A stretch of 64,000 nucleotides of DNA from Acanthococcus lagerstroemiae (GCA_031841125.1 CM063113.1:24201312-24265311), one strand, 5' to 3'. Positions 45,952-57,966 are shown, counted from the stretch's first letter. Notes: a model not told the origin generated them from the letters alone. Numbers and translations are program-made.

Positions 45952-47860
45952 CTCAGTGTAGTCGAAGACACCCTCCTAGTTACGCCATCGAAGTGATCTG
46001 AAAGATCGCGGAATCGCTGTATAATCTAAGCGATCTATTTCGCCAAGTGGTCTCGATTAACTTGTAGTAACGGCATACCGCGAACTCGGGTTAGAAGTCA
46101 AACAGGTATGCGTCGAAATTGCGCAAAAAAGCAGTGGTACTTGCGAGGGTATGGCGGCGGCGGTCGAGTAAGCTTGGCGAATACTCGTACAGTTTGTTTA
46201 ATGTAACACAGTGACCCCGTCTAGTGAACTTCTAACACTTCCACAATTCCACCAAACACATTACTCAACTGTCGACTCTCGGTACGGCAGCAATGATGAA
46301 ACGCCAAAATCGACGCTATCTTCTAATTAGGAACCTTCCCAGCCGGGGTATCATCATTACGAGAAGAAAAAAAACAAAAAACAAAATACGCCGACTCCAC
46401 GATAATCGCACTCCCTGAGGTGATCGCTAAATGATCGATTGTGCTTTCAATACCAACCGATCTCGCTGAGATCTTCTCTCATGTCTCATTTACGAGCCCG
46501 CGCACTTACCGAATCGACGCCGCATTAAATGGTCTATTGTTTCGGGGACTCTCTCGTGCTGCCGAATATAGCCGCGACCAGCGGGACCAGGCAGGCCGGA
46601 TGGGCGCATTTAACAGGTCAAGTGCCGGCCACACTATTCCGCGATATTACTCGTACATAGTAAGTTAGACCGGAGAAAAAGGAAACTTGATCACTCGAAA
46701 TTCCGAGTGCTAATGATCGTACGCTCCGGAGTGCGGCGCGGCCACTGGAGCCATGTTCTCCAGCACTAGCAGCTTCCAGCGCCGTGAACTGCGAACGACG
46801 ACGTGCGCGCAATTGTCGATTCGAATTTTAATTGAAATGTGTGCACACACACGGTCGCGTATACACGACTCCATTATTTCTCACATCAGCTTCCTTTCAT
46901 GATATCAAATTTCTCAATTCTGAGTAGACACGTGTGCGATTATAATATTACGCCGCAACCGAGATTCTGGAGGCTCTCGCAGCGGAACCGAATCGGAAAT
47001 GTCGTTGTCCAGTTCTGCTCTTCTCAAACGGTCACCGTGTACGCCGTCTCTCGCGTTCCAGCCGCGCGAGCGATATCGTGAAATCCATCATCGGGTTGGA
47101 AGGAATATATTTATACATATATAAATACAACTTGGAAACAAAAAGCATGCGACTATAACGTAATTAAAAAGGGAATCGCAGTTGATTAACATCGTTCTAC
47201 GTTTAATTTGATTAAGCGTTTTACATCGGCCCGAAGTCGCGTTACGGTTTGCCGCGAACAAGACGCGCAAATCGAATGTTGCGAAATGAAGATGCCACAG
47301 AGGAAAATGGGGACTGCTCGAGATTCTCTATAATTTTCACTCATTTCAATACTTTATGTATCACTTTCTCTTTCCCAACTTACGTTTCGCTCGTTTTGGA
47401 CGACCGACGAATATGTCGAAACGATTATAATTGATGGCTTTGAAACGTAAGCTTTGTACAACAAAAGAATAATTATTTCATCCGCGTTCGAAGACGTATA
47501 TTATAACAATTCTGTCGTGATTTCGCTGCGAAGCACGCCGGATTACCGTTTTTCGAGAACGTGAAAGATCAGGATCACGAGACCGTCATCACCCTTTCGT
47601 ACATCGCGTTGATCTTCCTCCAAATCTCTTTCCGGATTCTTTGCAAGTTGTTTTTTGTTTTGCAAAACTACACCGCATCAGCTGCACAGTTTGAAATAAC
47701 TTGCCAGGGCAGGAGGCACTTGCTCCCCACTTGTGAAGCTAGGACTGTTGCATAATCCCCACCCACGTTTCAAAAACGGAAACTGAAAGCAAGCTCGCTC
47801 AGACAAAACGGAGGAAGATCGGGAAAATCTGCTGGACGCCCAATTTCCATCAAACTGGCG
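45952..47860. other. Unassigned CpG-rich, repeat-poor DNA
   Basis: No gene recognised. From about 46000 to 47600 CG dinucleotides are frequent and no transposon ends are visible. This is the kind of text expected of unique host DNA. Confidence 0.5.
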
Positions 47861-48084
47861 CTTTTTTTTTTTTTTCTAATTTGCTCTCCACCCGAGTCCT
47901 GGAATCCGCCCTTTCGAGCATTACTTCAGAGACGTCGGGGAGGCTGTTAGGATTGTCTTAGCCTTCTTCCCTTCTGGCCGAAAAACCGGCCTAGGTCGGA
48001 AATTCTGGCGAGTTGCTACCTGGGCTCGAACCCGGGACCTCCGGATTCTGAGACCGGCGCGCTATCCACTCGGCCAACCAGACC
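47861..48084 (-). mobile_element. SINE family A, full-length copy with poly(A) tail
   Basis: The minus strand starts near 48084 with GGTCTGGTTGGCCGAGTGGA. Box B GGTTCGAGCCC lies near 48030 and the end is GTCCACCC-type text then GAGAGCAAATTAG. The tail is seen as a run of about 15 T at 47861-47877. This is the only copy with a clear homopolymer tail. Confidence 0.88.
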
Positions 48085-48087
48085 TCT

Positions 48088-48649
48088 ATTACAGACGATA
48101 ATGATGATGATAAGGTTATCAGTCTGAAGACCGGTTCGTAATAACAGTTACATTTGACATCCTTGATTATCTGTTGAACATGCTGGAATTTTTGCCGACC
48201 TATCCAATTCTTTACCTCCACTCTTCCTTCACCTTCTAGCAGCAGTGATATTATTCCTGGGTGCAGGGCTGGCAACTCTCATAATCCTATGTGTAGCGAA
48301 AAAAATATCACTAATTTTACACAATAATGTTTTATTATCGTATCCATTTTGGCCATACGCATGAAAATTAAGCTTCAACGTCGAAGCAAAAGAGCGGAGT
48401 GAGAGCCGTCGCTCCGGAGGGAAAGATAGAAATTTAAGGTTTTGCTTCAATCGGTATGCATAAGCTTTCTCTTTTTCTTCAAAGCGAACGCTCCACAAAA
48501 TGAAGTCAGTGCTTCAAAGATAACAACGTTTGTTCAAGTTGTTACCACCCGACGTATGCGTCCAAGGAACTTCTTCCAAATCGAAAATCATTCAAAGAAG
48601 CGAAGACGAAGATGGGGGTGATGTGCAAGTGGAAAACGCAGCAAACGTA
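48088..48649. other. Unassigned; possible decayed hAT-like end at 48264
   Basis: CAGGGCTGGCAACT at 48264 looks hAT-like and AAGTTGTTACCACCC at about 48536-48550 could be a decayed partner, but no duplication is seen. No gene recognised. Confidence 0.35.
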
Positions 48650-50405
48650 CAAAACGATGAAATAATTTTCCGGGAAAATCTCTGATGATTTTCGAAGAAT
48701 TTCATCAGAAAACTTCGAGAAGATTCCTTTGATTTCCGAAGATAATTCCCGAAGAATTTTATCGAAAATATTGGGGGAAAATTTCCGATCATTTTCGAAG
48801 AATTTCATCGGACATCACTGAGGAAAATCTCCTATGATTTCGGGAGAATTTTTTTGGAGATTTTTTTCGGAGAATTTAATTGGAAATCTTCAGAAAAGAT
48901 TCCCAATGTTTTTCAAAGGATTTCTTTAAAAATCCTCTGGAAAACTATATGATAATTTATGAAGAATTTCATCGGAAATATTTGGGAAAAAACTGCGATG
49001 ATTTTTGGAAGAATTTTATCGAAAATCTTCAGGAAAAATCTCCGATGATTTCCAGAGAATAATTTCATTGGAAATCTTCGAGAAGAATCTCCGATGATTT
49101 TCAAGGAATTTCATCGGAAATTTTTGGGGGGAAAATTCTGATAATTTCTAAAGAATTGAGACTATTTTCAACTCATGCGATGGAATCAGAGATTTTTCCT
49201 GAAGATTTCTGATGAAATTTTTCGAAAATCAGCCCACAATTTCCGAAGAATTTTATCAAAAATAATTTGAGAAAAATCTCCGATAATTTCAAAAAAATGT
49301 CATTGGAAATCTTCGAAAATAATCTCCACTAATTTTCGGACAATATCTTCAGAAAACATTTCCAACGATTTCCGAAAAATTTTATGAAAATCTTCGGGGA
49401 AAGTCTTTGATTCCATGGCATGAGTGGGAAATAGTCTCTATTCTTTGGGAATCGGAACTTTTTTCCAGGAATTCCCGTTGGAATTCCTTGAAAATCGTCG
49501 GAGATTCTTCTCGAAGATTACCGATGAAATTCTTCGAAGATCATCAAACATTTTTCCTGAAAGTTTTTGATAAAATTCTTCAAAGCCATCGGAGTTTTCC
49601 ACCCGAATATTTCATATAAGATTCTACAAAAATTATCAGAAAATTTTTTCGATGAATTTTGATGAAATTTTTCGGGAAAAATTGACAATTTTAAGACTTT
49701 TGACTTCCGATGAGATTCTTTGTTAATTACCGGAATTTTTTCCCAGAAATTTCCAATGAAATTCCTTAAAAATCATCGGAGATTTTTCTTGATTTCCAAT
49801 GAAATTATTCTTTGGAAATCATCAGAGATTTTTCCTGAAGGTTTTCGATAAAATTCTTCAAAATCCATCGGAGGTTTTCCCGGAATGTTTTTCCTATTCA
49901 AAAATTATTGGGAAATTTTCTCGAAGAATTTTGATACATTTTTTTTATTAGGGACTTTTCCTGATGATTTTCGATAAAATTCTTCAAAAATATCGGATTT
50001 TTCCAAAAATATTTTTGATAAAATTCTGTAAAAATTATCGGAAGATTTTTGAAGAAATTCTTCGAGAAACATCGGAAATTTTCTTTGAAGATTTCCGATG
50101 AAATTCTCTGGAAATGATCAAGAGATTGTTCTCAAAGATTTCTGATGAAATTCCTTGGAAATTATCGGAGATTTCCCCCGAACATTTCTGATGAAATTCT
50201 TCGAAAATCATCGGTAATTTATCCCAAAAATTTCCGATGAAAATCTCTGGAAATCATCGAGTATTTCTTCTGAAGAAATGCTTCAAAAATCATCAGAGGT
50301 ATTCTCGATGATTTCCAATAAAATCCTTTGATATTGTTATAGATTTTCCTTAAAATCTTCTACAAAATTCTCCTGAAATCAGAGGAATCTCCTCGAAGAT
50401 TAATG
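48650..50405. repeat. 46-bp satellite array with orientation switches, ~1.75 kb
   Basis: In the right half the anchor GATGAAATTC falls at 50051 (variant), 50097, 50144, 50190 and 50236, a period of 46-47 bp. A typical unit joins GATGAAATTCTTCGAAAATC, ATCGGAGATTTTTC and CTGAAGATTTCC. From 48650 to about 49155 the units are the reverse complement. Around 49158-49240 and 49356-49438 a unique marker (GAGACTATTT...ACTCATGC...ATGGAATCA) appears in opposite orientations (33 of 38 bases pair), placing a mirror axis near 49298. Each unit is itself partly self-complementary around TTCGAA and CGAAG/CTTCG. No coding. Confidence 0.88.
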
Positions 50406-50491
50406 ATAACTGCATGTGTTTTTCGAAAAGAAGTCTACTCGGGGCTATATGGTAATTCTGACGTCTTCTTATGGTGAAATATTTCGAAAAT

Positions 50492-50689
50492 TTAAAATTC
50501 AGTGTACTCAAAATCACTCATTTTGTCTCGTAGGTGATAGGCATTTTGTAGATAAAGATGAGCAGCCTTAGCGTACGGAAAATGTCCAGCCGCATGGAAA
50601 AATTTAAGAATCTGCTGCACACTTTCAAGATGCCACGGCCAGTTACACATTCTTTCTGCAGCAACAAATTTTTTCACGAATGATATCAT
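50492..50689 (-). pseudogene. Fragment of an uncharacterised repeat-borne arthropod protein
   Basis: The frame contains FVKKFVAAERMCNW, then HLESVQQILKFFHAAGHFPY, AKAAHLYLQ and DFEYTEF. I recall this as a conserved block in many uncharacterised arthropod proteins (FxxAERxGDWxLHLxxVxxMLPxFHAxGHxxYAKxAxLYLQ, then MxxxEYxxF) that are repeated in genomes and probably come from a mobile element. The match ends at a stop soon after EYTEF, where the family usually continues with an FTIRRxxxxW block. It is about 65 residues, so only a fragment. Function unknown. Confidence 0.55.
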
Positions 50690-51232
50690 TCAGAAATATT
50701 GAATCCACAGTTTAGTTGTGGGGCCTCGAGCTTCAGCCTCTCGCTCATGAGTCTCAAATCATTGCATTAAGTCACTTAAGAGCTCACCCAGACGTATAAA
50801 TTGTTTGACAAAGTAAATAGAAATTAATTTATACGTGCGTGCGCGAGTCTACATCGCATCCATTACAATAAATTGCATTAAATGTACACATGGAGGAAAC
50901 TTCTCAACCTTTGATACTAATTTATTCAACAAATATGCACTCTACGGGAAAATGTGTAAGAACATTCTTTGTGTATTTTTTTACTCTCTATCACATTTGT
51001 CAAAACATTTGTTTTTTCTAAACTCAAATTTCAGTGTGATGTAAGCAAAAACAGTTTTACGCTCTCATTTTTGCCCCCAGGGGACAACGCCGACACCAGA
51101 TTCGTTGGGACTTTTAGTATGTTATTTAGGACATTTAATTAGACCAACGTACCGAGTTTCAGCTTTCCATGATGTTTTTTCCGTTTCTTACTTTTATTTG
51201 GGCTAACTTATGTGCACTATTTTAATTTGGAC
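50690..51232. other. Unassigned; no gene recognised
   Basis: Short open frames only; nothing supported. Confidence 0.5.
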
Positions 51233-51440
51233 CAAATATCTTTTGAGTCAATTATTATGAATAAAAATTTTTTTCCCTCTCAAAATGGTGCTCGAATTCA
51301 ACAATGCCAAATATTTTCGAGTCAATTATTATAAATAACCATTATCTTCTTATTTTTTGTGTTCCCCCACAAAACAGTATTCTAATTTGACTATGCTGAA
51401 TATTTTTGAATGTTCACACGTATTATTATTATGAAAAACT
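51233..51440 (+). repeat. Three-copy degenerate tandem repeat
   Basis: AAATATYTTTTGAGTCAATT then ATTATRAATAA occurs at 51233 and 51308, with a weaker third copy near 51400. Spacing is 75-92 bp. Confidence 0.55.
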
Positions 51441-51589
51441 TGGCAAAATGAATTGATTGTTTCTTATGTGATAGGAATGAATGCTTTGTTCTTTTTAGAA
51501 CTCTCTTTCTGCCTCAACATTATTCTTACCTAGAAAATCACAAAATATTATAAGTGGAAATAACCTGTTTGTACACACCTATTTGTTAC

Positions 51590-51655
51590 GAAAAAGTTGG
51601 AAAATGGACTGGAAAAACCTGGAAAAGTCAGGGAATTTTATACTCAACACTTTAT
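51590..51655. mobile_element. CAGGGTG-family subterminal fragment
   Basis: AAACCTGGAAAAGTCAGGG then AATTTTATA matches the subterminal motif of the element at 43276. No CAGGGTG terminus or duplication is visible, so this is a remnant. Confidence 0.5.
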
Positions 51656-54284
51656 TTTCTTCCAGCTATCTTCAGTATTTAATAGAAATTTCCGTGGACT
51701 TTTTTATATTTTTTTTATTAGGGAGGATCAGATCGAATTATTTATTAATTCTTTCATGGACCCCCCCCCCCGATTATTCCTTGTCGAGAGTCAAAGTCAA
51801 GATGCGTGCTTTTTTGCCGACTTTCCTCGAAGAACGAGGTTACTTACTTGTCTTCTCCTCTCTTCTCATTTCCAATTCAGTTCACAATTCAGTTCAGTGG
51901 TCCACATTTCCTGTACTTTTCGCACCGTCGACCCATGCTCATTGTCACTAGTCCTAGGCCATAATACAGAGTCAGAACCCTGTACTAGTTCTGACGTATT
52001 GTGATAAGATTATTTTTTTGCGCCGCTCGTTGTTTATCGTGGTGATAAATTCGTCGTATGTAAATCGTACGAATCGAGGGAGTCGGGGACCTTTACAGTT
52101 GATGATTACTGAGAAGTCGATATTAACCTCGATTACTGACAAGTCGATGTTGAAGTCGAGACATGAAAATGCTTTCCCGCGGTTGCAGATCTGTTTGCGA
52201 CATGTTTTTAATCAAAAGTGAAAGAAAAGGTCTGACCGCTGAACAAAAATGCATATTGTGACCTGAATTTTCTATGGTTTCTGATGTCAAATCAGCTAAC
52301 TGGAGGTGGTACCGAAGATTTACCCAGAGATAGAAGAGTAATGAGACAAATAGCATTAATAGTTGTTTGCACAATCTTGAAGCCCCCCCCCTTCCCTCTG
52401 CTGGGAAAAAATGTAGTTCCGCCGCCGCTGAAAAGTCATAACAATATTTCTGTGATGTGCTCGTGCGCCGGCGAACTTGTTTGTATATTTTCGGCGTCGA
52501 CTCCAGGCTACCGTATGCTGGCGAATAAATAAACGGAAAATGTAAGTCGTATTACCGATTCGTGTTTTTCGGGTTTTTGATTTTCTGTTTTTTTGTTTTT
52601 CGGATGTGTAATTTTTTTCTCCTTTTGGATCGTTTACATTCGATTTTCCGTTCAGTCGATCCGATCGTGTTCGCGGTGCCGAAACGGGGCCGGAGGAAGC
52701 AGACGCTGCACATGATGCGCTTGTTTTTGTTTTGTTTTTCGCTGGCAAAGTACGATTTTATTTGTTACGACAGGATGCTGCTTGTATTCAGGTTGAGATC
52801 TCGCCTTTCTCTCTATTTTTAGTAGTTTATTTTTTCTAAAAATGTTCTTTTTCTCCGTGCACGTCGTGTCGTCTCACCCATGTACCGCGGCGCCGCTCTC
52901 TCGTAGTACAATTTTACATCTGCTTTTTCTTACACGGTCGTACGCGTAATTTTTTTTTTCTCTTTCTAGAAATATTACGTTTGTACGTATATGTGCGCGA
53001 GTATACGAGCGTACTACATATATGTGGAGCGGTCGACGGGCATCCCGACGTTGTTGCGAGGAAATACCGGGCGCGATCTTCGCGTATACCGGAAGTAGTG
53101 TGTCGCCGTGAGGGTACGGTGTGCGTACACGAACGCCTCGAATGTGTAATAAAACGTAAACGTCGGAACAAGAAGATAATTACTCGTGTCCCCTGCCCCC
53201 GTAATCTTTGCGGAGTACCTTTTTGCATTGACCGTATTCGGGAGTTGGTGTAATGGGATTACGACCCGACACGATGATTGTTTACCTTCTGGAGAACCAA
53301 TCTATGGATGACCTTGGATCGCGTGAAAATGGTAACGCAGTACATCCGCAAATCGGGTATAGTGTAGGAATTTTGGGTATCCCGGAACCCGTCGGCATCG
53401 GTCCTCGAACCGTGTGAACCTAGGACCATAAGTACATTCATGAAGCTCGAAACCTCCTCTTCCTCTAGATCTCGAGGTGTTTCAGGTTTGAGGTCGATGA
53501 CGTTTTGACACCAGCCTGCGGTGGTGCGATGTTGAGGAATACTCCGTTAAGTACATATCTCGCCCCTTTTGGGTGCCGCCTATCCCAGTCTCTTTTTTTT
53601 GGGTATTTATAACAGGCCAAGAAAAAAACACAAAACCCGCGAACAGTATGCGGAATGTCGGCCGTGTACCTTCTCGGCCGTTTCAGGAATTGACCTCACC
53701 CATAGACAGTCTCCCGTACAAATCGTATTCCGGCACAAGCTTCGCGCCGCCCGCGAAAGTAATAAAACGTATTTTGACAGTTCGTGAATTAATGCGCGAT
53801 TTTGTTGTGTATGTTTGCGCAGGTAAGCGAGCCTTGGAGAACTCTGGCGTTGATTAACGATCGAATGCGAAAATTATTGTACGGTAACTTTTACGTGGAG
53901 AATGCGCCTCCAATTGGATCCCAAGGTACGTAGAGACTTTTTTCTGCTCGTAGTACCTGCCGCGGTTGTTGGAAGAATGTCGCCAAGACTTGCCAGTCAC
54001 GTGTGTTGTCTCATCTTGGTAAAGAAAGTGGAAGTTCGAGTGTGCGGAGTGGAATCTGCACTTGAACGTGGATAGCAGCCGCAGTAATCGGACAAAATCG
54101 TCGCGTACTGTTTTTACGGAAAATCACTTTTTTGGGGTTTCTTATAGGAAAGAAATCGAGAAATTCAATGGTAAAAGCTCGTAAGTCAGAAAAATCAACT
54201 AGCTCTCTTACAGAACAACATCAAAACCTCTTATGCTTACTGATAACACTACACAACAGTTAAAAAACCACAAGAACGAGAACA
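51656..54284. other. Unassigned; CpG-rich from about 52.0 to 54.1 kb
   Basis: No gene recognised. Poly-C runs near 51760 and 52384. The stretch is rich in CG dinucleotides and lacks repeat ends. The open frame at 51597-52004 begins in the CAGGGTG-type remnant and is not credible as a gene. Confidence 0.5.
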
Positions 54285-54400
54285 GGGGGATCAAGTTCTG
54301 GAAAACCGGGGAAAGTTAGGGAATGTTGGGCACCTGGAGAAGTCAGGGAATTTTGAAAGAAAATCGAAAAAGTCAGGTAATTTTGAAGAAAATTTTGTGC
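54285..54400. mobile_element. CAGGGTG-family subterminal fragment
   Basis: It contains CTGGAAAACCGGGGAAAGT, CTGGAGAAGTCAGGGAATTT and AAAAAGTCAGGTAATTTTGA, the repeating subterminal words of this family, after a degraded CAGGGGGATCAAG start. No second terminus found. Confidence 0.5.
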
Positions 54401-54664
54401 TGTGAAAGTATTGTCTGATAGAATCATCAGCCGTGATGACTTTATGCATGGAGGTGCAGAAGCGTTGATACGATTCGCAATCTAGTTACATCAACATCAA
54501 ACCATTGAGCTTATACTACCTGGTATACATCTATGGCACATTTCGGCTGCAAGAGGTCTCAAGTCGTGCTTCTAGACCACCCCAAATACTACTAATAAGG
54601 CAAGCCTGAAACGAATAGCTAAACATGCAGGTGTCACAGACCTCCACACATGTTTTTACTACCT

Positions 54665-55370
54665 CTAGTTGACCATCAGTCCATACAGCGCCTTTTCTAA
54701 TTTACAGACTTTTGCCTTTCTCGTCAGTTCGTCGTATTTCCATGTAAATTTCCTCGTCCAAAATACCATTCAGGAAAACAGTTTTGCAATTAAGTTGGCA
54801 AGCCTCTAAGTTGTACTAGTTTATGATTGCAAGCACAGAACGTACAACTGGCAACCTCGAAACTAGTGCGTATGTTTTTTTCAAATCGTACACATTCCTA
54901 TCCTCGAAAGCTCTAATCACTAATCGAAACTTAAGCCTTGTTGAACCATCTTTTTCTAACTTCCTTTTAAAAATCCATCGAGAGTCAATTATATTTGCTC
55001 TCCTTCCGTCCTTCATCACCTTTGGTCTGTCTACAATTTTCCATACTTCATTTTTCCTTATCGAATCTAATTCTTCTTTCACAGCTGCTTCCCAGTTCTC
55101 ATTTGCTGATGTTTGTAGTGCTTCTATATATGATGTTGGTTCCTTATTTAGATTTGCAAAGAACACATACTTCAACTCATCTTCTTCTAAATTACAATTT
55201 CTATCACTGTCTATTATTACCTCCTCAAATTGCGCTCTGTCTAAGTTGATATATTTCGCAGTGAAATATGCGAAACTTATGTCTTCTATTGACGTACTCG
55301 CACAACGAATTTGCTGAGCTGTCGCCTGAGTACGTAGAAGATGATTTATTTTTGTTAGAGACAGGATCAT
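54665..55370 (-). pseudogene. Ty1/copia-type Pol remnant, start of reverse transcriptase
   Basis: The 184-codon minus-strand frame (55370-54816) shows the copia pattern. It has EPTSYIEALQ, then NWEAAVKEELDSIRKNEVWK (norm WxxAMxxELxSLxxNxTW), VDRPK, DSRWIFKRKLEKDG (norm xxxWVFKxKxDxxG) and RLKFRLVIRAFED (norm RxKARLVxxGxxQ, here with KFR and RAF changes), ending LPVVRSVLAI. Beyond a stop, decayed text continues with LNCKTVFLNGILDEEIYMEI (norm DVKTAFLNGxLxExIYM; the catalytic D is changed) and KGAVW-type KALYGL remnants near 54690. No LTRs were found around it. Confidence 0.88.
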
Positions 55371-55860
55371 TGAGCCCTCCCCTTTCTAGAAAGTTGACCT
55401 ACACTTAAGCGCTACTAGTTTCTGATTTTATGGAAGCATTCTTGTGTCTCCCTGACAAATGATAAGCCACTATATTCGATTCAAATCAAAAAGTTATCCT
55501 ATGCCCAAACGCCTCTGGTGTTGATTCTGTGTGTGTACGCCTGCGTCCTCGAACCAGTTATTGATCATAGGTATGGCCTGTTATTGTAATGTAGAAGATA
55601 ATTTGACACCCCCTCCCCACCACTCACCCGGTTAAAAAGTCATCCTGTGCCCGAACACCTATAATTTCTGATTCCATAGAGGCACCTGTACGTCCTTCAA
55701 GTAATTATGGGCCATCACAGTTATCGCTAATGAGAAGGGGTACAATGAAAATCATTTGCGACAGCCAGTTTGAGAAAAACTGATTATACATGTGGCGTAG
55801 ATGCAATCACTGAACCCTTTTCTTTCTAAAAAGTGGTCGGGAGTGAGCGCTTGGTGTCGT
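55371..55860 (+). repeat. Weak local duplications downstream of the copia remnant
   Basis: AAAAAGTYATCCTRTGCCCR occurs at about 55487 and 55635 and TTTCTGATTYTATRGARGCA at about 55420 and 55665. TTTCTAGAAAGT and TTTCTAAAAAGT occur at 55384 and 55825. These are partial, decayed repeats of unclear origin. Confidence 0.45.
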
Positions 55861-57202
55861 TTAGATTTTGATGGCCATGTTTATACTTCCCTGTTCTTAA
55901 AAAAGGAATTTAAAAAAATTGGTCGCCTGATAAGGTATGTTTGTCTCGTGGGATGGTTCCGGGTGGTTTATTGGATAGTCCTATGCGTAAGAAGTTATTT
56001 TATCATGCAATCAAATCAGCCAAGTATCCAACTTTTTAATAATTTCCGATAGTCGCCGAACTATTCATGATTATGCTAGCCCACAAATTGAAAGTAACAT
56101 TTGATGTACTTTGTACGTATCAATTTCACTGGTTCTTCAGTTCCGTCGCCTCATTCCACCTCCTCTAATCTAAGAAAGTTCCGACAAATTTCACGAACTC
56201 AGGAATATCGAAAACCTGCTACTTAATGCCCAATGTCCATATTGAATTTTATAACATCCTCTTCCTCGTCCGTAAATATTGTACCTTGTCGGACAGAACA
56301 CAGAAGTATAAATAAGTTTCCATCTCCCAAGTTACAGTGCGAGTAAATAATTCTGAAAATAACCTATGAAGATGTGCACTATAGATGTAGGTTTGTAATA
56401 AATATTGTTAAAATCTATTTTAAACGGACAGACGATAAATGGGAACGAAAAAGATAATCGAAGTAAAGACAATTGTGAAACAATGCAGGAATAACAATTT
56501 TTACCGATGATTTCTGACCTCTCCCGAATATTCAGCATAAAATTAACCCATTTCCACTTTTTTCCTTGTTCTTCGAAATGTTTATAACTCGATTTATGGT
56601 TTTCTGGTCCTCGTGTCCCTATCATTTCTTTTCATACGCGACTTCTAACTGCCCGAACATACTGGACAGTCGGACCGGCCGATTCCCAGACCAAAAGACC
56701 TATATTTTTCGTGTCTATACGTATAATTCATTTCCCGGCGAAACTCCCTCGCCACGATCGCGTCCGGTCTGCCGTTCAACATCAGATCATAAACTGATTT
56801 TGCAGACTCCAGATGTTCGAATGTCTTTTCTTGTCGGCAGCTCGGTGATTTACAAGAAACCTGGTCATCCGTCGTCGCACTTTTAAAAGACTCGTTTTTA
56901 GATTTACATCAACCATCGATTGGACTTGGTGTCTTGATTTATGCAAAGTGTGAAACACTGGATAATTTTTGGTGGTCCAGCAGCCGGGCGATTGATAAAA
57001 TTCGCCGGTTGACTTGAAACTGAGCGCAGCTGTTGGTAATTCAAAGCTTAACAGCTTTTTGTGGTGAGGAAAATGTTTTCTGAAGATTTGTGTCTGTGGC
57101 GAACTTGATCCGACGATCAGATGTCGTTTTGTTATGAGGTTAATTTGGTTTGTTGATGAAGTTGTTGTGCTAAGGTGTCCGGTAAATTCTGCATTGGTAA
57201 GT
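55861..57202. other. Unassigned; no gene recognised
   Basis: Short open frames only; nothing supported. Confidence 0.5.
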
Positions 57203-57207
57203 TTTTC

Positions 57208-57529
57208 CAGGGTGTCTAAAGGGCAGGAAGTCAGGAAAAGTCAGGATTTGTGAAAGTCGGTTAAGCGTCAGGGAATTTCTAGGCATTTTCTGAAAGGTCA
57301 GGATAAAATTAGTGAATTACCATCCAATTGGAAATCAAATACTGTGAATAAATGAGAAGCAAGAAATAATATTGTATAGATGTAATGAATTCATACAGGA
57401 AACCCTTTCCTCCCTCTCTTCACAACCCAGTTCGCGCAACATAACAGTCTTATGCCGAAGTGGCAACAAAAAAAGGAGGTCAGGGAAAAGTCTCGAAAAA
57501 TTTTTTTTGAAGAGTCTGAAGACACCTCG
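57208..57529. mobile_element. CAGGGTGTCTA-family element, about 322 bp, decayed right end
   Basis: The left end CAGGGTGTCTAAAG is intact. The right end reads CTGAAGACACCTCG, a worn version of the complement. Direct subterminal words GGAAGTCAGGAAAAGTCAGG (left) and GGAGGTCAGGGAAAAGTC (right) match the other family members. The 5-bp duplication is not exact (TTTTC versus TTTTT). Confidence 0.68.
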
Positions 57530-57535
57530 TTTTTT

Positions 57536-57625
57536 GCTGGTGAATTCGTCATTGGTAAATTCTTTGCGTAGTGCGTTCTTAGCCGTAAATTCTTGACTGA
57601 AAATTCTTCGTCGGTAAGTTCTTTG
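57536..57625 (-). repeat. Short GAAGAATTTACC repeats, shared with 58607-58740
   Basis: On the minus strand, GAAGAATTTNC and GACGAA words repeat about every 20 bp (for example ACCGACGAAGAATTTTCAG). The same words occur on the plus strand at 58635-58730 (GCGAAGAATTTACCGACGAA). The two patches are opposite in orientation and lie either side of a SINE. Confidence 0.6.
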
Positions 57626-57728
57626 CCCTGTAAACATGTTTCAGCTTCAAGAGACTCTTTGTCGATCAACACTGACTTCAAGAATCCTTCGCCGTGAACA
57701 TGCCATTTCCCTTTTCATTCGGAGAGAC

Positions 57729-57950
57729 ATCTTTTCCTATGTTGCTCTCAACCCGAGTCCTGGAATCTGCCCCTTTCGAGCATTATTTCAGAGACAACAT
57801 CGAGGAGGCTGTTAAGGCTGTCTTAGTCCTCTTTTCTTCTGGCCGAAGAAAACAGCCTAGGTCGAAATGTAGCGAGTTGCTACGTGGGCTCGAACCCGGG
57901 ATCTCCGGATTCCGAGACCAGCGCGCTATCCACTCGGCCAACCAGACCCC
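57729..57950 (-). mobile_element. SINE family A, full-length copy with a 16-bp TSD
   Basis: The minus strand starts near 57950 with GGGGTCTGGTTGGCCGAGTG. Box B GGTTCGAGCCC is near 57894, and the end GGGTTGAGAGCAAC is followed by ATAGGAAAAGAT. Flanks TTTCATTCGGAGAGAC (57713-57728) and TTTCACTCGAAGAGAC (57951-57966) match at 14 of 16, a good target-site duplication. Confidence 0.9.
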
Positions 57951-57966
57951 TTTCACTCGAAGAGAC

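Noticed and set aside
48264..48552. hAT-like element with CAGGGCTGGCAACT end
   Set aside because: The proposed right end pairs poorly and flanks show no duplication; mentioned only as a possibility in the interval entry.
48650..50405. CRISPR-like array
   Set aside because: The repeats are contiguous 46-bp units without unique spacers, they change orientation, and the genome is eukaryotic.
51597..52004. 135-codon frame beginning in the CTGGAAAAGTCAGGG text
   Set aside because: Its start lies in a repeat fragment and the remainder has no protein-like motif.
54823..55317. 164-codon plus-strand frame
   Set aside because: It is the antisense shadow of the copia Pol remnant on the minus strand.
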